Counted from the first letter of the stretch, positions 1 through 6,485 are shown. The stretch: 11,888 nt of DNA from Clostridia bacterium (GCA_016297535.1 JAEDGL010000077.1:1-11888), one strand, 5' to 3'. Notes: generated by a model from the letters alone, not told the origin. A program made the numbers and translations.

Positions 1-293
1 TCAATCCAGCTCTGGGTGGCGGTGGTGCCGTAAGCGCCGGTCACGATATCCGGGAAGTCGCCGGAAGCCATGGCCACGTTCACCTTTTCGGTGCTTCCTT
101 CGGGCACGTACTCGGCGTTGAGCTCGATATCGAACTTTTCGTTGATCGCAGCAACAATGCGGTCGCCGCTTTCAATCGCTTTGGCCGCGGTGTCACCTGT
201 GGTGAGCCAGCGGATGGGGGAAGCTGCCAGAGCGGAGCCGCACGCGCCCACCAGCAGGGCTACGGACAGCAGAAGAGACAGGAACTTCTTCAT
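1..293 (-). CDS. Extracellular sugar-binding protein of ABC importer, N-terminal part (cut by window edge)
   Basis: About 97 residues of the N-terminus are present; the rest lies beyond base 1. The protein begins MKKFLSLLLSVALLVGAC, a positively charged start followed by a hydrophobic stretch, so it is exported. Cleavage is ambiguous: VGAC (residues 15-18) could be a lipobox with Cys18 lipidated, while ALA-A (ending near residue 23) looks like a signal peptidase I site. The mature start, with a segment reading VAMASGDFPDIV, matches the opening of family 1 solute-binding proteins, where the MASGD-PDI region forms part of the first lobe. A strong AAGGAGGT (300-307), six bases from the ATG, fixes the start. 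It follows the two LplB/LplC-like permeases on the same strand by 91 bp, so it should be the binding protein that delivers substrate to them. No terminator or convincing promoter was seen in the 91-bp gap. The substrate cannot be read from this fragment. Confidence 0.85.
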   Translation of the reverse strand, partial: MKKFLSLLLSVALLVGACGSALAASPIRWLTTGDTAAKAIESGDRIVAAINEKFDIELNAEYVPEGSTEKVNVAMASGDFPDIVTGAYGTTATQSWI

Positions 294-384
294 GGGGGGA
301 CCTCCTTCTTGATTTGGAAACTGGATTTATTTGTGAACCGCCGCTTCCGGGCGATTACAAAACGGGAATGAGCAGGCGTACCGG

Positions 385-1275
385 TCAGCCCTTGATGGCG
401 CCGGTCATAACGCCCTTGGTAAAGTATTTCTGAAAGAAGGGATAGGCGCACATGATGGGGATGATGGCCATCATAACGGCCGCCATTTTCATGGGCTGGC
501 CCAGCAGGAACAGGCTCTCGCCGCCGGATTGATAGGCCGCCTCGTTTTCATAAAGCATGGAGCGCAGGAACAGCTGAAGGGGCCAGCTCTTCTGCCTGTT
601 GATGTACATGATGGCGGAGAAGAAATCGTTCCAGTGATCCACGGCGTAAAACAGCGTAACCGTGGTGATGGCCGGCAGGGACACGGGCAGCACAATGCGG
701 AAGAGCACGCCGATTTCCGTGCAGCCGTCCAGCGTGGCGGATTCTTCCAGCTCCCTGGGCATGGCGCTGAAAAAGTTGCGCAGAATGATCATGTTGTAGG
801 TGCTGATGGCGGTGGGGATAATCATGGCCCAAACGCTGTTGAGCAGGCCGATATCCTTGATCACCATGTAGGTGGGAATGATGCCGCCGGAGAACATCAT
901 GGTAAACACGCACAGAAAGGTTATCACGCGGTGGCCGCGCAGATAGGTTTTGGAAAGCACATAGCTGGTCATGATGGTGATGAGCATGTTGATGCAGGTG
1001 CCTACGATGGTAATAAACAGCGTGTTTCCGTAGGATGTCCACAGCAGGGGGTTGGAGAGCATGTACGAATAGCCCTCCACGGACCACTCCTTGGGCCACA
1101 GGTGTACGCTGGAGGAAAGGTAGCTCTTCAGCGAGGAAAACGAAACAACCAGCGTATCCCAGAACGGGTAAATGGTGGAAAAGGCCAGCAGGCAGAGAAT
1201 AAGAAGGTTGAGGGTATCAAAGATCACGCTGCCCGCGGAGCGGCGGATTCTGTTTTTGCGTTTGGCGATCATCAT
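385..1275 (-). CDS. LplC/YtcP-type carbohydrate ABC transporter permease
   Basis: This is an inner-membrane permease subunit of an oligosaccharide importer, 296 residues, the usual length for the family. A cytoplasmic basic N-terminus is followed by a first membrane segment (about 18-45) and further hydrophobic segments near 83-108, 117-138, 145-165, 200-222 and 262-282. The EAA loop that contacts the ATPase is visible at 175-197 (ELEESATLDGCTEIG, then IVLP). The C-terminus YPFFQKYFTKGVMTGAIKG is the family's hallmark ending. The ATG at 1275 overlaps the TGA of the upstream LplB-like gene by one base (TGATG), implying translational coupling, and an AGGAGG lies in the end of that gene; a second ATG follows directly, so either Met may be used. 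No ATPase gene is in the window. Such Bacillota importers commonly share a genome-wide MsmX-type ATPase, so its absence is expected (family knowledge). Confidence 0.93.
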   Translation of the reverse strand: MMIAKRKNRIRRSAGSVIFDTLNLLILCLLAFSTIYPFWDTLVVSFSSLKSYLSSSVHLWPKEWSVEGYSYMLSNPLLWTSYGNTLFITIVGTCINMLITIMTSYVLSKTYLRGHRVITFLCVFTMMFSGGIIPTYMVIKDIGLLNSVWAMIIPTAISTYNMIILRNFFSAMPRELEESATLDGCTEIGVLFRIVLPVSLPAITTVTLFYAVDHWNDFFSAIMYINRQKSWPLQLFLRSMLYENEAAYQSGGESLFLLGQPMKMAAVMMAIIPIMCAYPFFQKYFTKGVMTGAIKG

Positions 1276-2228
1276 CAGTACACACCCTCCTCTCCGAAGA
1301 GACGCGCCACTTTGTTGGCGCCCACGATCAGCGCAAAGTTGATGACCGATTTGAACAGGCCCACCGCGCTGGCCAGCTCAAACTTGCCCTCCTGCAGGCC
1401 GATGCGGTAAACGTAGGTATCAATGATATCGGCCACGCCGTACACGCCGGGGTGGTACATGACAAAGATCTGCTCAAAGCCCGCCTGCATCAGCGAGCCG
1501 ATGCGCATAATCAGCATAATGACAATCGTGGAGGAAATGGAGGGCAGCGTAATGTGCACAAGCTGCTCCCAGCGGTTGGCGCCATCCACAATGGCCGCCT
1601 CGTACAGCTGCGGATCCACGGAGGTGAGCGCCGCAAGGTAGATGATGGTATTCCAGCCAAAGGTTTTCCAGATCATGGATACCACCATGGTGGGAATAAA
1701 ATAGCGGCTGTCCGTCAAAAAGCCGATGGGCTTGAAGCCCAGCGCCTTGATGGCGGCGTTGACGATTCCATTATCGGCGCTTAGCAAATTGGTCAGAATG
1801 CCGCCCAGCACCACCCAGGAGATAAAGTGCGGGATATAAATGGAGGTCTGGATGATGCGCTTGACGCGGGGCTTGCGGATTTCATTGAGCATAAGCGCAA
1901 TGATAATGGGAAACGGAAAGCCAAACAGCAATCGGATGCAGCTGATATAGATGGTGTTCCAGAACACCTGATAGAACTTGTTCAGCTTGAACAGCTGCTG
2001 GAACCACTTCAGCCCCACCCACTGGCTGCCCCAGATGCCCACCATGGGGTTGAATTTTTTGAACGCCATGCTCGCGCCAAACATGGGAACATAGCAAAAA
2101 ACAACATAATAGATGATGGCGGGGATCAGCATCATGTACATGTATTTATGCTTCCACAGATAGGCCCCCAGCTTTTCGCGCCGCGTATTCCCCTTTGGCG
2201 CGGCGGATTTGTGTATCAAGACTGACAC
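1275..2228 (-). CDS. LplB-type carbohydrate ABC transporter permease (GTG start)
   Basis: This is the partner permease, 317 residues from the chosen start. A basic N-terminal tail (to about 28) leads into the first membrane segment, LIPAIIYYVVFCYVPMFG (34-51). The next residues, MAFKKFNPMVGIWGSQWVGL, form the typical LplB periplasmic loop. Other membrane segments lie near 93-114, 131-149, 178-200, 229-247 and 285-305. The EAA loop is canonical: EAAIVDGANRW with ITLP at 210-229. The open frame runs upstream to 2582, but that part is low-complexity, overlaps the regulator gene and has no membrane character. The GTG at 2228, with GGGAG (2236-2240) seven bases before it, gives normal family length and falls about 40 bases after a predicted promoter. 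A TTG three codons later is possible. It is first in an operon with the LplC-like permease and the binding protein. Specificity is unknown. Confidence 0.92.
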   Translation of the reverse strand: MSVLIHKSAAPKGNTRREKLGAYLWKHKYMYMMLIPAIIYYVVFCYVPMFGASMAFKKFNPMVGIWGSQWVGLKWFQQLFKLNKFYQVFWNTIYISCIRLLFGFPFPIIIALMLNEIRKPRVKRIIQTSIYIPHFISWVVLGGILTNLLSADNGIVNAAIKALGFKPIGFLTDSRYFIPTMVVSMIWKTFGWNTIIYLAALTSVDPQLYEAAIVDGANRWEQLVHITLPSISSTIVIMLIMRIGSLMQAGFEQIFVMYHPGVYGVADIIDTYVYRIGLQEGKFELASAVGLFKSVINFALIVGANKVARLFGEEGVY

Positions 2229-2274
2229 TGTACCACTCCCGTCACAGATATTTGGTTCGCAAGGTGTTGTGTGT

Positions 2275-2304
2275 ATTTTAGCGGTTTTTGGACAAATAAA
2301 ACAA
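2275..2304 (-). promoter_or_regulatory. Predicted sigma-A promoter of the sugar importer operon
   Basis: Read on the minus strand, TTGTTT (2299-2304) is followed by an 18-base spacer and TAAAAT (2275-2280, five of six to consensus). Transcription would start near 2268, giving a leader of about 40 bases before the GTG of the LplB-like gene. The weak -35 box would suit an activator-dependent promoter. This is a prediction from sequence only. Confidence 0.5.
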
Positions 2305-2314
2305 CGCAAAAACC
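2283..2314. repeat. 8-bp perfect inverted repeat across the importer promoter
   Basis: GGTTTTTG (2283-2290) and CAAAAACC (2307-2314) are exact reverse complements separated by 16 bases. They straddle the predicted -35 box and lie just upstream of the -10 box. The arrangement could be a repressor operator, but the arms are simple in composition and chance is a real alternative. Confidence 0.3.
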
Positions 2315-2344
2315 AAACCTTTCGTTGCCAAATACAAACTTTCG
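2314..2344 (-). repeat. Tandem direct repeat, candidate operator of the AraC-type regulator
   Basis: On the minus strand CGAAAGTTTG (2335-2344) and CGAAAGGTTTG (2314-2324) form a direct repeat about 20-21 bp apart, two helical turns. It ends ten bases upstream of the predicted -35 box of the importer operon, the place where AraC-family activators usually bind direct repeats. The repeat is seen directly; binding by the adjacent regulator is inference. Confidence 0.45.
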
Positions 2345-2419
2345 CTCTTTTTGCACGGGAGAGAAACGGAAAAATCCTACCTGACTGGATGAATATGGAA
2401 ATCAATGGGAAAATTCTCC

Positions 2420-2433
2420 GGGCCGGATGGCCC
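2420..2433 (-). terminator. Weak hairpin after the AraC-type regulator gene
   Basis: GGGCC and GGCCC pair around a four-base loop, ten bases past the regulator's stop codon. On the minus strand the hairpin is followed by only a short TTTT several bases later, so termination would be partial. Read-through into the importer operon is possible, as all these genes share a strand. Confidence 0.3.
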
Positions 2434-2442
2434 TTCACAGGC

Positions 2443-3312
2443 TCAAACGTCCTTCTGCCCGGAGCGCTGCCGGGCGGCTTCTTCCCTTTTTCTGCGCCTG
2501 TACGCGCCCGGCGTTTCGCCGCAGGCCTGCCTGAACCGCTGGCCAAAATAGGAGGCGTCCGGAAAGCCCACGGCCTGGGCAATCTCCTTTACACCCGCGC
2601 GGGATTCGGTCAAAAGCGCCCTGGCCGCCTCGATGCGGGCCTGCAAAATCAGCTCTCCGGGGCTGGCGTGAAGCTCCTGCCGGCACAGCAGGGAAAGCTT
2701 GCTTTTGCTCATGTGCATTTCCGCGCACAGCCGCTCAAGCGTGAGGGGCTGGGCATAGTGCTGGCGGATGAACAGCTGCAAATGGTGCGCCTCGCTCATT
2801 TGCGCCGCGGACAGCATTCCCTGCAGGCGCACCTCCGAAATGCAGGCGTGGATGATCTCGATCAGCGAAAAAAGCTGCGCGGAGGAGACCACGGCCAGCC
2901 GGTCAAAATCCTCCCTGAGCGCCGCGGGCTCCGGCGTCCAGTCCAGCCGCACGGCGGTGTCCTGCCACTGCTTTTCCCGTGGCGTTTCGTCCAGAAACTG
3001 TCCAAACAGGATTGATGCCACAATCTGCCCGTTTTCCACCACGGGCATGGCCACCTCCATCAGCCCGCAATGGCAGCGGTAGGTTTTCATTTTCTGCGTG
3101 GCGCTCATTTCCTCCAGCGCCGCCCTGTCGCAATGCATGCACCGCTCCCGTCCGCCCGGCAGCCTTTTGACGGCCGCGCAGAAATCAGCCTGACGGCTGG
3201 AGGAAAACACCTCCCTGGCCTGATCGTCCATCAGCGCAAACTTAAGCCCCAGGCAGATGTGCAAATGCCTCAGCAACGCGGCCAGCTTGTCAAATTCATC
3301 CCGGGTAAGCAT
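2443..3312 (-). CDS. PocR-domain AraC-family transcriptional regulator
   Basis: This is a 289-residue DNA-binding regulator with two parts. Residues about 7-160 match the PocR sensory domain: a PAS-like fold with a Cys cluster, here RCMHCD (C58, C61) and YRCHCG (C80, C82), followed by MPVVENGQIVASILFGQF. Residues about 175-275 are an AraC DNA-binding domain with two helix-turn-helix motifs, near 191-213 (LERLCAEMHMSKSKLSLLCR) and 240-262 (VKEIAQAVGFPDASYFGQRF). The ATG at 3312 has GGGAGG seven bases upstream. PocR domains are known or proposed to bind small metabolites such as propanediol or hydrocarbon derivatives; the ligand here is unknown. It sits directly upstream of the sugar importer on the same strand and diverges from a sugar-kinase-like gene, so it probably activates one or both. 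The four-Cys cluster could bind a metal, which is inference. Confidence 0.9.
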   Translation of the reverse strand: MLTRDEFDKLAALLRHLHICLGLKFALMDDQAREVFSSSRQADFCAAVKRLPGGRERCMHCDRAALEEMSATQKMKTYRCHCGLMEVAMPVVENGQIVASILFGQFLDETPREKQWQDTAVRLDWTPEPAALREDFDRLAVVSSAQLFSLIEIIHACISEVRLQGMLSAAQMSEAHHLQLFIRQHYAQPLTLERLCAEMHMSKSKLSLLCRQELHASPGELILQARIEAARALLTESRAGVKEIAQAVGFPDASYFGQRFRQACGETPGAYRRRKREEAARQRSGQKDV

Positions 3313-3347
3313 GGCAAATCCTCCCTTGCACAGATTGCTTTGCTCTG

Positions 3348-3353
3348 ATTATA
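3348..3353 (-). promoter_or_regulatory. Predicted -10 box of the AraC-type regulator gene
   Basis: A perfect TATAAT on the minus strand lies 35 bases upstream of the regulator's ATG, giving a leader of about 29 bases. No good -35 box is present at 17-18 bp (TTCCAC or CTTCCA), so the promoter may be weak or activator-dependent. Confidence 0.5.
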
Positions 3354-3406
3354 CAATAATCATCCCATTTGTGGAAGATTACAACATCAATTTGTACGAT
3401 TCTCCC

Positions 3407-3435
3407 TCTACAGGACCGGAAAGTTGTGCTATGCT
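3407..3435 (+). promoter_or_regulatory. Candidate promoter of the kinase gene
   Basis: TCTACA (3407-3412), 17 bases, then TATGCT (3430-3435), each four of six to consensus. A start near 3442 would leave a leader of about 59 bases before the kinase ATG. A second weak option (TTGCAC 3326-3331, TATACA 3350-3355) overlaps the regulator's promoter. Neither is strong. Confidence 0.3.
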
Positions 3436-3500
3436 TTGGCTACAAACCCGCAGCGCACATCCATCAACCCCAATGACAACCCCTTTGGGAGGAGAAAACC

Positions 3501-4565
3501 ATGCTGACCATCTGCAATCAATTCCAGCTCAAAGCCAAAGCGGTTTCCTGCCAGCCCTACGGCAACGGACATATCAACGCGACCTATCTGGTCAAAACGG
3601 AAAACGGCCCGGATTACATTCTGCAAAAGCTCAGCCGGCAGGCATTCCACGACATTCCCGCCCTGATGCGAAACATCGAAAGGGTGACCGCCTACCTGGC
3701 GGGGCAGGATCCCGACCCCCGCCACACCCTGCACCTGGTTCCCACGCTTGCGGGCGAGCGCTACCTGCACGCATCGGACGGCGAGTTTTACCGGCTGTAT
3801 GATTTCATCACCCACAGCGTAAGCCTGGACCGCCCCGAGCGGGAAAACGACCTGTACGAATGCGCCTATGCCTTTGGCCGCTTTCAGCGCGCGCTGGAAA
3901 GCTTTCCCGCCCAGGAGCTGAGCGAAACCATCCCGCATTTCCACGATACGCCCGTGCGCTACCAGGCCCTGCACCAGGCCATCGCGGAGGACAGGCTGGG
4001 CCGCGCAAAGGAATGTGAGCAGGAAATTGCCTTTGCCCTTGCCCGCGAGCAGGAGGCCGCCAGCCTGGTCAACCAGCTTGCCGGGGGAACGCTGCCCCTG
4101 CGCGTAACCCACAACGATACGAAGCTGAACAACGTCATGCTGGACACCGACACCCACGAGGCCGTGTGCGTGATCGATCTGGATACGGTTATGCCCGGCC
4201 TGTCCGCCTATGATTTTGGCGATCTGGTGCGCTTTGGCGCCAGCACCGGCGCGGAGGACGAGCAGGATCTGAGCAAAATCGGCCTTTCCCTGCCCCACTA
4301 CAGCCAGCTGCTGCGGGGCTTTCTGGCGGGCTGCGGCGGCAGGCTCACCCCGGCCGAAATCGCGGCGCTGCCCATGGGCGGCAAGCTGATGACGCTGGAA
4401 TGCGGCGTTCGCTTTTTAACCGACTATCTCATGGGCGATGTGTATTTCCGCATTCACCGTCCCGGGCACAACCTGGACCGCTGCCGCACGCAGTTCAAGC
4501 TGGTTGGCAGCATGGAGGAAAACTGGAGCGCCATGCAAAGCGCGCTCCGGCAGGCGGATTGTTAA
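3501..4565 (+). CDS. APH-fold sugar kinase, N-acetylhexosamine 1-kinase (NahK)-like
   Basis: A cytoplasmic 354-residue kinase of the aminoglycoside phosphotransferase/choline kinase fold. An N-terminal lobe carries YGNGHINATYLVK (20-32) and a likely ATP-binding Lys in ILQKL (40-44). The catalytic loop is THNDTKLNN (203-211) with Asp206 as catalytic base, and the metal-binding segment is VIDLDTVMPG (224-233) with Asp226 and Asp228. The length and the HNDTK/DLDTVMPG pattern match N-acetylhexosamine 1-kinases such as bifidobacterial NahK, which phosphorylate GlcNAc or GalNAc at C1 for salvage into UDP-sugars. GGAGGAG lies six bases before the ATG. It diverges from the PocR-AraC regulator and ends at a strong terminator, so it is transcribed alone. 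The proximity to a sugar importer supports a catabolic or salvage role rather than antibiotic resistance. No phosphorylase, GalT or GalE gene is nearby. Substrate assignment is by resemblance only. Confidence 0.8.
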   Translation: MLTICNQFQLKAKAVSCQPYGNGHINATYLVKTENGPDYILQKLSRQAFHDIPALMRNIERVTAYLAGQDPDPRHTLHLVPTLAGERYLHASDGEFYRLYDFITHSVSLDRPERENDLYECAYAFGRFQRALESFPAQELSETIPHFHDTPVRYQALHQAIAEDRLGRAKECEQEIAFALAREQEAASLVNQLAGGTLPLRVTHNDTKLNNVMLDTDTHEAVCVIDLDTVMPGLSAYDFGDLVRFGASTGAEDEQDLSKIGLSLPHYSQLLRGFLAGCGGRLTPAEIAALPMGGKLMTLECGVRFLTDYLMGDVYFRIHRPGHNLDRCRTQFKLVGSMEENWSAMQSALRQADC

Positions 4566-4574
4566 AAACCACCC

Positions 4575-4614
4575 GGGCGAACCCAGAGCAAAACGGGTTC
4601 GCCCCTTTCCTTTT
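4575..4614 (+). terminator. Intrinsic terminator of the kinase gene
   Basis: A perfect 10-bp stem, GGGCGAACCC (4575-4584) with GGGTTCGCCC (4595-4604), encloses a 10-base loop and is followed by a pyrimidine run with TTTCCTTTT. It begins nine bases after the kinase stop codon. Confidence 0.88.
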
Positions 4615-4649
4615 GCTCGGAAAGTGCCGGGCAAAATCAAATCCCCATA

Positions 4650-4678
4650 TTGCGAAGCCTTGGGGAAAATGGTATAAT
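4650..4678 (+). promoter_or_regulatory. Extended -10 promoter of pgsA
   Basis: TTGCGA (4650-4655), 17-base spacer, then TATAAT (4673-4678) preceded by TGG, forming an extended -10 (TGnTATAAT). Transcription should start near 4685, about 25 bases before the TTG start of pgsA. It is the best promoter in the window, in keeping with constitutive expression of a membrane-lipid gene. Confidence 0.75.
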
Positions 4679-4709
4679 ACTCTGTATCCTACCAAGGGGG
4701 TAAACCATT

Positions 4710-5306
4710 TTGACCATCCGGGAATACATCCGGCAGAACTGGAATGTGCCCAATGTGCTTACGCTGATCCGGTTGCTGCTGGTGCCAGTTTATGTGGCGC
4801 TGTTCGCCCTGGGCGAAAAGTACCTGGCGCTGACGGTTTTCCTGCTGGCCAGTTTTACCGATCTGCTGGACGGCCGCATCGCCCGCAAATACAACCTGAT
4901 TACCGATTTTGGCAAGCTGATGGATCCGCTGGCGGACAAGGTGATGGTGATTACCGCCATGTGCAGCATGGCCATCGGCAACAAAACCATCCCCGCCGTC
5001 ATCCCGTGGGCGGCCGTGATCATCCTGTTTATCAAGGAGCTGGTCATGGTCATCGGCAGCGCGGTAATGCTGCGCTACCAGATTGTGGTGTACTCCACGC
5101 TGATTGGCAAGGCCGCGCAGTGCATGTTTATCGCCAGCCTCGTGGCCGTGTACTTCCATGAGTGGTTTGTCACGCTCTGCTCTGACTGGTTCATGACGCC
5201 GGACCTGATTCTGCTGTGGCTGTCCATCGTGCTGTCGCTGGTTGCGCTGTTCATCTACGTCACCCGCGCGCTCCGCACGGCCAGGGAGCAGGGCATCATT
5301 CGGTAA
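4710..5306 (+). CDS. pgsA: CDP-diacylglycerol-glycerol-3-phosphate 3-phosphatidyltransferase
   Basis: This integral membrane enzyme of 198 residues makes phosphatidylglycerol phosphate from CDP-diacylglycerol and glycerol 3-phosphate, the committed step to phosphatidylglycerol and cardiolipin. The CDP-alcohol phosphotransferase signature D-x2-DG-x2-AR-x8-G-x3-D-x3-D is complete at 51-76 (Asp51, Asp54, Gly55, Ala58-Arg59, Gly68, Asp72, Asp76). N-terminal NVPNVLTLIRLLLVP (11-25) is typical of PgsA and begins the first of about six membrane segments (others near 37-50, 78-90, 97-119, 128-149, 165-185). The start is a TTG at 4710 with AAGGGGG (4694-4700) nine bases upstream; no ATG or GTG would give a complete N-terminus. 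The gene has its own promoter and is flanked by terminators on both sides, so it is a single-gene unit unrelated to its neighbours. Other CDP-alcohol transferases (for example cardiolipin or phosphatidylserine synthase-like) are less likely given the N-terminus and size. Confidence 0.95.
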   Translation: MTIREYIRQNWNVPNVLTLIRLLLVPVYVALFALGEKYLALTVFLLASFTDLLDGRIARKYNLITDFGKLMDPLADKVMVITAMCSMAIGNKTIPAVIPWAAVIILFIKELVMVIGSAVMLRYQIVVYSTLIGKAAQCMFIASLVAVYFHEWFVTLCSDWFMTPDLILLWLSIVLSLVALFIYVTRALRTAREQGIIR

Positions 5307-5338
5307 ACGCCCCGGCGATTGTTGATCCATCATGCAAC

Positions 5339-5371
5339 GAACACCCGATCGCTTTTCGCGATCGGGTGTTC
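5339..5371. terminator. Hairpin terminator between convergent pgsA and exporter operon
   Basis: A perfect 14-bp stem, GAACACCCGATCGC (5339-5352) with GCGATCGGGTGTTC (5358-5371), closes a five-base loop. It sits between the pgsA stop (5306, plus) and the exporter operon's last stop (5411, minus), so it can act in both directions. The downstream T content is modest on the plus strand (CCTTTAT) and poor on the minus strand, so it terminates pgsA better than the opposing operon. Confidence 0.7.
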
Positions 5372-5410
5372 CTTTATGCCAGAGGATTGTTTTTCGCTTT
5401 TCTCTGTTGC

Positions 5411-6472
5411 TTACCGCTCGATGGTTGCGTGCATGCCGGGCCATACGCCCTCGGGCACGGCAAAGGAGAGGCGAACCGTATAGGTGCTTGCATCGCCCGC
5501 CGTGGTGCCCAGCGGGCTTACGCTGGTAACGGTGGCCTGGATGGGGTCGATGTTCAGCTCCTCAAAGCACACGGTGAACACATCGCCCACGGCGATGGCG
5601 CCCGCCTCGTCCTCCTCCGCCTGCGCCGTCAGCTCATAATCGCCCACGCGGATGGCGCTGAGCAGGGTTTGCCCCTTCTGCACGCTGGCGCCGGGCTGTA
5701 CGTTTACCTGGGTGATGATCCAGTCCGCCGCGGCCCTGGCCTCGGTCGCCCCATCCGCGCCGCGGCGCTCGGGGGCCAGCTCATCGGGCACATAGCTGAA
5801 CAGATAATCGCCCGCCTGCACCCGGTCGCCGTCTTTAACGGCCACCTCGGTAATGGTTCCCGAAGCCTGCACGGGAAAGGGCGCTACGGTGGACAGGGTT
5901 CCGCGGGCAATGAGGGCGTTGTAATCGTAATCCGCCGTGCGGTATACCTTCACGGTGTGGTTGAAAACCAGATCGCCGCCCACCACCTGCACGGTCAGGT
6001 TGCCGCTGTCGCTGTCCACGGCGGTAATCACACCGTCCGCGGAATGCTCCTCGTTGTTGGAGCGCAGATACACCCTCTGCCCAATGCGCAGGTCGCGGTT
6101 TTCCGCCTTATCCACGCCGGTGCGGGTGTTGGTGTGCAGCTGGTAGCGATCCTCGTAGTCGATATAGGCAATGGCGCCGTAGCGGCCGGTTACGCCCGCA
6201 GCGATATCGCCCGTCCGGGCAAACACGGCGGATACCGTGCCGTCAATGGGCGCGTACACCCTGACCGGCTCCACGGTAAACAGCGTTTCTCCCCCGGCCG
6301 CCACATCGCCCGCGCGCACGGTAAAGGGCGCCAGCTCGCCGCTGGCAGGCGCGTTAAGCGCCACGGTCTGCGCGGCCTGCACCGTGGCGGTAAGCACAAG
6401 GCTGCTTTCCTGCGCCGCGGCCGGGGTGATCAGCAGCGCCGCCAGCATAAAAGAAATCCAGAATCGTTTCAT
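5411..6472 (-). CDS. Second, secreted HlyD/RND-type adaptor protein with duplicated lipoyl modules
   Basis: The 353-residue product begins MKRFWISFMLAALLITPAAAQE, a signal peptide with a likely cut after AAA (about residue 20), so it acts outside the membrane. Four half-lipoyl (barrel-sandwich) motifs are visible: 41-67 (APASGELAPFTVRAGDVAAG), 73-93 (YAPIDGTVSAVFARTGDIAAG), 200-228 (VQASGTITEVAVKDGDRVQAG) and 251-274 (WIITQVNVQPGASVQKGQ). They make two modules joined by a beta-rich region (about 100-195), with a barrel-like C-terminal part (277-353). No membrane anchor follows the signal peptide and no long coiled-coil hairpin is seen; the linker inside the second module is only about 22 residues. 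GGAGGG lies six bases before the ATG. It is last in the exporter operon, 13 bp after the permease gene. It probably joins or modulates the exporter at the cell surface; that role is inference. Confidence 0.8.
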   Translation of the reverse strand: MKRFWISFMLAALLITPAAAQESSLVLTATVQAAQTVALNAPASGELAPFTVRAGDVAAGGETLFTVEPVRVYAPIDGTVSAVFARTGDIAAGVTGRYGAIAYIDYEDRYQLHTNTRTGVDKAENRDLRIGQRVYLRSNNEEHSADGVITAVDSDSGNLTVQVVGGDLVFNHTVKVYRTADYDYNALIARGTLSTVAPFPVQASGTITEVAVKDGDRVQAGDYLFSYVPDELAPERRGADGATEARAAADWIITQVNVQPGASVQKGQTLLSAIRVGDYELTAQAEEDEAGAIAVGDVFTVCFEELNIDPIQATVTSVSPLGTTAGDASTYTVRLSFAVPEGVWPGMHATIER

Positions 6473-6485
6473 TCCATTCCCTCCG

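Noticed and set aside
529..2225. Plus-strand open frames opposite the two permease genes.
   Set aside because: Low-complexity translations, no plausible starts, and strong conserved permease motifs on the minus strand.
2229..2582. N-terminal extension of the LplB-like permease to an upstream start at 2582.
   Set aside because: The extension overlaps the regulator gene, crosses the predicted promoter, and has no family resemblance; the GTG at 2228 gives normal length.
3429..4298. 289-codon minus-strand open frame opposite the kinase gene.
   Set aside because: The kinase on the plus strand has intact catalytic motifs and a ribosome site; the opposite frame has no recognisable domain.
3501..4565. 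Aminoglycoside resistance kinase, suggested by the APH fold.
   Set aside because: The HNDTK and DLDTVMPG pattern, the length and the sugar-import context fit a sugar 1-kinase better.
4689..5444. 251-codon minus-strand open frame over pgsA.
   Set aside because: It is His- and Gln-rich, runs through a perfect hairpin and lies opposite a complete CDP-alcohol phosphotransferase signature.
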